This document shows, in pieces, positions 58,962 to 64,000 of a DNA stretch of 64,000 bases. Every line of letters starts with the position of its first letter. Positions within the stretch are counted from its first letter, which is position 1. This DNA comes from Bacteroidales bacterium. GTDB lineage: Bacteria > Bacteroidota > Bacteroidia > Bacteroidales > UBA932. Under the pieces are notes generated by a model. It was not told the origin of the DNA. It did no database searches and saw only the letters and a list, made by a program, of their open reading frames with translations. Position numbers and translations under genes: made by a program. Location: assembly GCA_017423025.1 (NCBI GenBank), contig JAFPGC010000045.1:54267-118266 (forward strand), given 5' to 3'.

Positions 58962-60761
58962 ATGCCCAGTTACCTCCAAATAGAGAATATCTCCAAGAGT
59001 TACGGCCCCAAGGTGCTGTTCCAGCATATCGACTTCAACATCAACGAAGGCGACAAGGTGGCGCTCATCGCTCCCAACGGCACCGGCAAGACCTCGCTGC
59101 TGCGCATCCTGGCCGGGAAAGACAGCAGCGACAGCGGCGGCAAGGTCCTGTTTCTCAAAGATATCCGCATCGCCTTCCTGGAGCAGGAGTACGCCTATGA
59201 CCCGGAGAAATCCATCTTCCGGCAAATCATGGACTCCTCGGCCCAATGGACGGATCATCTGGACACCGACCACCTGTGGCAGTACGAGCTCAGGGTGACG
59301 CAGCTGCTTACCCAGTTCGGCCTCACGGACTCCGAAAAACCCATGAAGGACCTGTCCGGAGGAGAAGTCAAACGCGTGGCACTTACCCAGATGCTGGCCT
59401 CGGAGGCCGATTTCTACATCATGGACGAGCCCACGAACCACCTGGACATAGACGCCATTGAGTTTCTGGAAAGCCATCTGAAGCACAGCCGCTGCACGCT
59501 GTTCATGGTCACGCACGACCGCTACTTCCTGGACCGCGTGTGCAACACCGTCATGGAAATGGACCGCGGAAACATCTACATCTACCGCGGAGACTATATG
59601 AACTTCCTGGAAAAGCGCCAGGAACGCATAGACAATTACAACGCGGAGACCGAGCGTGTGCGCAACCTCTACCGCCGCGAACTGGAATGGATGCACGCCA
59701 GCCCCTGCGCCCGCACCGGCAAGGCCAAATACCGCAAGCAGGCCTTCTGGGATATCAAGGAAAGGGCCGATGACTCCTACGTCCAGAAGAAGGTGGACCT
59801 GAGTGAAACGCAGATGAAGAGCACCTATCTGGGCAACAAGGTCATCAACTGCAAGGACGTGAGTTTCTGGTGGGAGCAGAAGTGCTACCTGAAGCATTTT
59901 ACCTACAATTTCCAGCGTTATGAGCGCGTGGGCATCGTGGGCCGGAATGCCGCCGGCAAGACCACCTTCCTGAACCTCATCACCGGCGGCTGGAAGCCGG
60001 AAATGGGCGGAACCCTGGAAGGCGTCATAGACCTGGGCGAATCCCTCAAGATTGGCTATTACCACCAGAGCGGCATGCAGTTCAAGCCGGGCCAGACGGT
60101 GCTTCAGACGGTGAGTGATACGCATCTGCTGGGCCGCTTCCTCTTCACGCACGATATGCTCAACAACCCCGTGGAGAGGCTATCCGGCGGGGAAAGAAGG
60201 CGCCTGTACCTGCTGACCATCCTGCTCCAGCAGCCCAATTTCCTCATCCTGGACGAACCCACCAACGACCTCGATATCGTGACCCTGGAAATCCTGGAGG
60301 AGTACCTGCTGGAATACAAGGGCTCGCTGGTTATCGTCTCCCACGACCGTCATTTCCTGGACCGCCTGGTAGACCACCTCTTCGTCTTCTGCGGAGATGG
60401 AGTGGTCAAGGATTTCGTAGGCAACTACACGGAATACAGAACCTTCATCAAGGACTACGAAAAGCAGATGGCCGATCAGGTCGGCCATGACGCTGCAAGC
60501 AACGCCGGAAGCAAAAAGAAACCCGTCATGCCCGACTCTGATCAGGCATCTAAGCGCAAGCTTACCTGGAAAGAGCAGCAGGAGCTGAAGGCGCTGGAGG
60601 AGAAGTTGCCCCAGTTGGAGGCCGAAAAGGCCGAATTGGAATCCAGGCTTTCCAGCGGGACGCTGGATGCGCAGCAGTTGCAGGAGGCGTCAACAAGATA
60701 CGGCAGCCTCCAGGATGAACTGGACGCTGCCGAAATGCGTTGGCTGGAATTGTCGGAATAG
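58962..60761 (+). CDS. ABC-F family ATPase (Uup-like)
   Basis: A 599-residue soluble protein with two ABC ATPase domains and no membrane part, as in ABC-F translation factors. Domain 1: PNGTGKTS (39-45), LSGGEVKRVALTQ, MDEPTNHLDIDAIE. Domain 2: GRNAAGKTTFLN, LSGGERRRLYLL, LDEPTNDLDIVTLE. The interdomain linker (MNFLEKRQERIDNYNAETERV) is the P-site tRNA interaction motif region. A C-terminal coiled coil (from about residue 540: LKALEEKLPQLEAEKAELES) makes it Uup-like. It is cotranscribed with mnmA, which fits a ribosome or tRNA role; resistance-type function is less likely. Confidence 0.93.
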   Translation: MPSYLQIENISKSYGPKVLFQHIDFNINEGDKVALIAPNGTGKTSLLRILAGKDSSDSGGKVLFLKDIRIAFLEQEYAYDPEKSIFRQIMDSSAQWTDHLDTDHLWQYELRVTQLLTQFGLTDSEKPMKDLSGGEVKRVALTQMLASEADFYIMDEPTNHLDIDAIEFLESHLKHSRCTLFMVTHDRYFLDRVCNTVMEMDRGNIYIYRGDYMNFLEKRQERIDNYNAETERVRNLYRRELEWMHASPCARTGKAKYRKQAFWDIKERADDSYVQKKVDLSETQMKSTYLGNKVINCKDVSFWWEQKCYLKHFTYNFQRYERVGIVGRNAAGKTTFLNLITGGWKPEMGGTLEGVIDLGESLKIGYYHQSGMQFKPGQTVLQTVSDTHLLGRFLFTHDMLNNPVERLSGGERRRLYLLTILLQQPNFLILDEPTNDLDIVTLEILEEYLLEYKGSLVIVSHDRHFLDRLVDHLFVFCGDGVVKDFVGNYTEYRTFIKDYEKQMADQVGHDAASNAGSKKKPVMPDSDQASKRKLTWKEQQELKALEEKLPQLEAEKAELESRLSSGTLDAQQLQEASTRYGSLQDELDAAEMRWLELSE

Positions 60762-60764
60762 GCT

Positions 60765-61277
60765 CTACTCCTGTTCTATCTTCATATTTCCGAGGTAACT
60801 GATGTCGTCCCGGTTGCGGGAACTGACGTGGACATCAGCCTTTCCGGTATCGAAGACGGTGATGGTGTAGACCAGCGTGTCTTCCCCGTTGTTGATGTTG
60901 ATGGTGATAACCCGGCGATCCTTCTGGAGGCCGGTATCTTTGTACTCCTTGATCTCGTCCGTAAAGGTAAGTCCCTTTCCGCCGCCATAGGGGACGTTCT
61001 GGGCCTGACCCATATAGGGGAGGTGGGAATCAAGGGTGTTATCGTTCACCGTGATGGAATACGGGGAGGTGAGAGACCTTCCTCCTCCGCGGAGCGGGTT
61101 CATATAATCTACATCAATGGTAAACGAACGGGCGTCCAGTTTTTCCCAGACAATGCTGGCTACTTTCTGCTCCTGGGCTTTCTTTTGCTGGGGAGTCATG
61201 CTGGCAGAGCCGCAAGCGGTCATAAGCAGGAAAGCTGCCATGGTGGCAAACAGTCCTATAAGTTTTGTACGTACCAT
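60765..61277 (-). CDS. DUF4251 family lipoprotein
   Basis: A 170-residue lipoprotein (lipobox LMTAC, Cys22) of the DUF4251 family, common in Bacteroidales and of unknown function. Typical parts are FTIDVDYMNPLRGGGRSL, LDSHLPYMGQAQNVPYGGG, FTDEIKEYKDTG and the last block on a YTITVFDTGKADVHVSS hairpin. It converges with the ABC-F gene with a 3-nt gap and is divergent from the arginine deiminase-like gene. Confidence 0.88.
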   Translation of the reverse strand: MVRTKLIGLFATMAAFLLMTACGSASMTPQQKKAQEQKVASIVWEKLDARSFTIDVDYMNPLRGGGRSLTSPYSITVNDNTLDSHLPYMGQAQNVPYGGGKGLTFTDEIKEYKDTGLQKDRRVITININNGEDTLVYTITVFDTGKADVHVSSRNRDDISYLGNMKIEQE

Positions 61278-61366
61278 AGTAAAAAAGTATTACGGGAAGG
61301 CATGCTTCAACAATCGTACCGAGTCCTTCAAAATGGCAGGCGGTTGCGGGTCTGAATAATAATTGC

Positions 61367-61374
61367 TACCTTTA
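61367..61374 (+). promoter_or_regulatory. Possible -7 box for the arginine-catabolism operon
   Basis: TACCTTTA differs from TAnnTTTG only at the last base and lies 13 nt before the ATG at 61388. Confidence 0.35.
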
Positions 61375-61387
61375 CAGACTAAGATTT

Positions 61388-62311
61388 ATGTCACAGATAA
61401 ACCTTCATATCGAATCCGAAACCGCCAGGCTGCGGGAGGTCGTGCTGGGAATGCCTTATTCTTCCGGTCCGGATCCTACCCTGGAGCAGACCTATGACAG
61501 TAAATCTTACGAGAGTGTGAAGCACGGCGTGTATCCGTCCGAGGAAAGCATCGTTCAGGAGATGGGCGCCTTCGAATCCATCCTCCTCAAATACGATGTC
61601 AAGGTTTATCGGCCCCGCCTGGTGCACAACTGCAACCAGATTTTTTCCCGGGATGTGGGCTTCGTCATCGACGACAAGATCATCGTTTCCAACATCATTC
61701 CCGACCGTCAGGAAGAGATTGACGCCTACGAGGATATTTATCGGCAAATCCATTACAAGCAAATCTACAATCTGCCCGAAGCGGTGCACGTGGAAGGCGG
61801 AGACGTGGTGCTGTATAAAGACTATATCTTCCTGGGCCAGTACGACTTCCCGGATTACCGGCAGGTGAAGACGGCCCGTACCAACCGGTTGGCGGTAGAT
61901 TACCTGAAGATGATTTTCCCTTCCCGGAACATCGTGCCCCTGAACCTCCTCAAGAGCGACACGGACCCTTACCAGGGCATCCTGCATCTGGACTGCACCT
62001 TCATGCCGGTGGGGGAGGACAAGGCCATCCTCTACAGGCGCGGCTTCATGAATCCCCGCGACGCCGATCACCTGATAGAGCTTTTCGGGGCCGATAATGT
62101 CTTCGAAATCACTACCGACGAGATGTACTACATGAACACCAACGTGTTCTCCATTGCCCCCGACGTGGTGGTGACCGAAGAGAATTTCACCCGTCTGAAC
62201 CATCACCTGCGGGAGAAGTGGGGCATGACGGTGGAGACGGTGCCTTACCGGGAAATCTCCAAGATGGGCGGACTGCTGCGCTGTTCCACGCTTCCTTTAA
62301 GAAGAGACTGA
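61388..62311 (+). CDS. Arginine deiminase-like amidinotransferase-family hydrolase
   Basis: A 307-residue cytoplasmic enzyme of the guanidine-modifying superfamily. Active-site elements in order are FSRD (Arg88, Asp89), EGGD (Glu136, Asp139), HLDCTF (His200, Asp202) and GGLLRCSTLPL with nucleophile Cys299; these match arginine deiminases, which turn arginine into citrulline and ammonia. It is shorter than classical ArcA (about 400 residues) because the helical insert is missing, so related activities (for example citrulline or dimethylarginine hydrolysis) remain possible. The next gene, a carbamoyltransferase, favours arginine to citrulline to ornithine. Confidence 0.8.
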   Translation: MSQINLHIESETARLREVVLGMPYSSGPDPTLEQTYDSKSYESVKHGVYPSEESIVQEMGAFESILLKYDVKVYRPRLVHNCNQIFSRDVGFVIDDKIIVSNIIPDRQEEIDAYEDIYRQIHYKQIYNLPEAVHVEGGDVVLYKDYIFLGQYDFPDYRQVKTARTNRLAVDYLKMIFPSRNIVPLNLLKSDTDPYQGILHLDCTFMPVGEDKAILYRRGFMNPRDADHLIELFGADNVFEITTDEMYYMNTNVFSIAPDVVVTEENFTRLNHHLREKWGMTVETVPYREISKMGGLLRCSTLPLRRD

Positions 62312-62329
62312 TAACCTAAAATTATAGCA

Positions 62330-63331
62330 ATGGCTTGCAATCTTAAAAACCGCAGCTTCCTCAAGCTGCTGGACTTTACTCCGGAAGAGATCCATTATCT
62401 GCTGGACCTGGCTGCAGAACTCAAGCGTACCAAGAAAGCCGGCACCGAGCAGCCCCGTCTGGTGGGTAAGAACATAGCCCTTATTTTCGAAAAGACTTCT
62501 ACCCGTACCCGCTGCTCCTTCGAGGTGGCTGCCCACGATCAGGGTGCGCACGTGACCTATCTGGGCCCTACCGGCTCGCAGATCGGTATCAAGGAGAGCA
62601 TGAAGGACACGGCCCGGGTGCTGGGCCGCATGTTCGACGGCATTGAATACCGTGGCTTCGGCCAGTCCATTGTGGAAGAACTGGCACAGTATGCCGGCGT
62701 TCCCGTGTGGAACGGCCTCACCAACGAGTTCCATCCCACCCAGATATTGGCCGATTTCCTGACCATGTCCGAGCATGTGGACAAGCCCCTGGGCAAGGTG
62801 TCTTACGCCTATCTGGGAGATGCCCGCTACAATATGGGCAATTCCCTGCTGGTGGGAGGCGCCAAGATGGGTATGGACGTGCGCATTGTGGCCCCGAAGG
62901 CCCTGCAGCCCGCAGCAGAACTGGTGGCGCAGTGCCAGGCCATCGCTAAGGAAACCGGCTCCCGCATCACCATTACAGACAGTCCCGAGGCCGGCGTGAA
63001 GGGCTGCGATTTTGTCATTACGGACGTATGGGTGTCCATGGGAGAGCCTGCCGAGGTATGGAAAGAGCGCATCGGCCTGCTTAAACCCTACCAGGTCAAT
63101 TCGGCCCTTATGGCCGCCACGGGCAATCCGAACTGCAAATTCATGCACTGCCTTCCGGCCTACCACAACCTGGAAACGAAGGTAGGGCGCGAGGTGTTTG
63201 AAAAATTCGGCCTGGACGGCGTAGAGGTGACGGAAGAGGTGTTTGAAAGCCCCCAGTCCATAGTCTTCGACGAGGCCGAAAACCGTATGCATACCATCAA
63301 GGCCGTGATGGTGGCAACCTTGGGAAGTTAA
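62330..63331 (+). CDS. argF: Ornithine carbamoyltransferase
   Basis: A 333-residue enzyme catalysing ornithine + carbamoyl phosphate = citrulline + phosphate. Carbamoyl-phosphate site FEKTSTRTR (S57-T-R-T-R61), [10 protein letters not shown], ornithine loop DVWVSMGEP and [10 protein letters not shown] are intact. The length and the form of these motifs are those of catabolic (ArcB-like) or dual-use enzymes, and the 18-nt gap to the deiminase-like gene suggests phosphorolysis of citrulline. No carbamate kinase gene is seen in this window. Confidence 0.94.
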   Translation: MACNLKNRSFLKLLDFTPEEIHYLLDLAAELKRTKKAGTEQPRLVGKNIALIFEKTSTRTRCSFEVAAHDQGAHVTYLGPTGSQIGIKESMKDTARVLGRMFDGIEYRGFGQSIVEELAQYAGVPVWNGLTNEFHPTQILADFLTMSEHVDKPLGKVSYAYLGDARYNMGNSLLVGGAKMGMDVRIVAPKALQPAAELVAQCQAIAKETGSRITITDSPEAGVKGCDFVITDVWVSMGEPAEVWKERIGLLKPYQVNSALMAATGNPNCKFMHCLPAYHNLETKVGREVFEKFGLDGVEVTEEVFESPQSIVFDEAENRMHTIKAVMVATLGS

Positions 63332-63349
63332 TTATAAAGCCTGTATGTC

Positions 63350-63829
63350 ATGGCAGAAAAAAGGATAAACGTAACTTATCAGGAGTACTCCTCGGTGGAG
63401 GAGATGACTCCGGAAGACCAGGCCCTGGTGGCCGCTGCACTGGAGGCCCAGAAAGGATCCTATTCCCCGTATTCCGACTTTCAGGTAGGAGCGGCGCTCC
63501 AATTGGCTAACGGGGTCATCGTAAAAGGTGCCAACCAGGAAAACATCGCCTATCCCAGCGGCCTCTGTGCCGAGAGGGTGGCCATGTTCTGGGCCGGAGC
63601 CAATTACCCCGACGTCCCCATGGAAACCCTGGCCATCGCCGGTTCCGACCATGGCGTCCTGTGCGAAAGCCCCGCTTCTCCCTGCGGATCCTGCCGTCAG
63701 GTAATGGCCGAGTACCAGAAAAAGTACAATCATCCCCTCAAGATCATCCTCGTGGGCTCCAAGCGCATCCGCAAGTTCTCCTGCGTGGAGGATCTTCTAC
63801 CCTTCATCTTCGATAGCCTGACTATTTAA
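63350..63829 (+). CDS. cdd: Cytidine deaminase
   Basis: A 159-residue zinc enzyme converting cytidine to uridine in pyrimidine salvage. The zinc and catalytic motifs CAE (in GLCAERVAMFW) and PCGSCRQV are present, with SYSPYSDFQVGAAL before them and NQENIAYPSGL for substrate binding. It starts 18 nt after the carbamoyltransferase gene, so it is probably cotranscribed, and is followed at once by a strong hairpin. Confidence 0.95.
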   Translation: MAEKRINVTYQEYSSVEEMTPEDQALVAAALEAQKGSYSPYSDFQVGAALQLANGVIVKGANQENIAYPSGLCAERVAMFWAGANYPDVPMETLAIAGSDHGVLCESPASPCGSCRQVMAEYQKKYNHPLKIILVGSKRIRKFSCVEDLLPFIFDSLTI

Positions 63830-63832
63830 ACC

Positions 63833-63858
63833 AAGAGGCGGCCCCGGGGTCGCCTCTT
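63833..63858 (+). terminator. Hairpin after cdd, lacking a T tract
   Basis: AAGAGGCGGCCCC and GGGGTCGCCTCTT form a 13-bp stem with one G-U pair and no real loop bases beyond the centre. No T run follows; the group II intron begins 3 nt later and may have separated stem and T tract. Confidence 0.65.
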
Positions 63859-63860
63859 CT

Positions 63861-64000
63861 GTGTTCGCCCAGCACGAGCGTATTCTAACGGGTGCAAGTC
63901 CCCAAACCGCCCTGATAGTGGGAAGGTTACAGCCAAAGGCAAGGGTGTCCGCCGTGAGACGGAATCTGAAGGAAGCCGGCGGCAAACGGTTGGCCCGATG
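63861..64000 (+). mobile_element. Group II intron, 5' part (domain I), cut by window end
   Basis: From GTGTTCGCCCAG, close to the GUGYG start of group II introns, the sequence shows domain I hallmarks: GGGTGCAAGTCCCC, GTGGGAAGGTTACAGCC and AATCTGAAGGAAGCCGG followed by CGGCAAA. The reverse transcriptase/maturase frame and the 3' domains would lie beyond the window. The insertion point is directly after the hairpin behind cdd. The subclass was not assigned. Confidence 0.78.

Noticed and set aside
63797-63985. 62-codon minus-strand frame at the window end
   Set aside because: It overlaps cdd, the hairpin and intron domain I, and has no protein-like features.

Overview
The window is a stretch of a GC-rich chromosome from a glycan-degrading member of the Bacteroidota, most likely order Bacteroidales. 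The evidence is a SusC/SusD pair, many secreted glycoside hydrolases with signal peptides or lipoboxes, -7 promoter boxes of the Bacteroidota form TAnnTTTG (often with TTTG about 19-22 bp upstream), the absence of Shine-Dalgarno sequences, and lineage-typical genes (DUF4290, DUF4251, DUF6057, FISUMP lipoprotein, ftsK followed by a LolA-like gene). No species can be named from the sequence alone.

Layout. 1-30.3 kb is a carbohydrate-utilisation region. Two tandem GH92 mannosidases run on the minus strand (the first is cut by the window edge). A plus-strand operon (4.57-16.3 kb) carries a phosphoesterase, GH29, an endonuclease/exonuclease/phosphatase-fold lipoprotein, a GH127-like enzyme, GH28, an N-terminal-only GH28 fragment, a secreted ADP-ribosylglycohydrolase-family lipoprotein and GH106. 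It faces a minus-strand operon (24.5-16.3 kb) of a small lipoprotein, a DUF6057 membrane protein, a beta-propeller lipoprotein with a CXXCH haem motif, GH31 and GH3. SusC and SusD follow (30.3-24.6 kb); the SusC has an extra C-terminal OmpA-like domain. The enzyme mix (rhamnosidase, polygalacturonase fold, arabinofuranosidase-like, fucosidase) suggests a pectin-type or other rhamnose-rich glycan, with mannosidases beside it; this is inference.

30.5-45.2 kb is mostly housekeeping: a RecB/AddA-like helicase-nuclease, DUF4290, FtsK, a LolA-like carrier, a FISUMP lipoprotein, ApbE, a SpoIIE-type phosphatase, a compact ComEC, acetate kinase, a phosphotransacylase and triosephosphate isomerase. 45.4-48.5 kb has GH26 and GH20 enzymes, then tRNA-Val(GAC), a gene-poor AT-richer stretch and an outer-membrane barrel gene.

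49.8-55.6 kb is a minus-strand operon of surface/periplasmic proteins (barrel, phosphoesterase, small membrane protein, S9 and M28 peptidases). The rest holds lplA, a GDSL esterase, an array of tandem hairpin repeats, mnmA, an ABC-F ATPase, a DUF4251 lipoprotein, an arginine deiminase-like/ornithine carbamoyltransferase/cytidine deaminase operon, and the 5' end of a group II intron at the window edge.

The most unusual things seen are the SusC-OmpA fusion, a four-unit 51-bp tandem array of hairpins with compensatory changes upstream of mnmA, a strongly over-used heptamer GGCCGAT/ATCGGCC found in every reading frame, several genes whose promoter box sits only 3-6 nt before the ATG (probable leaderless mRNAs), and a palindromic repeat read in frame inside ftsK.
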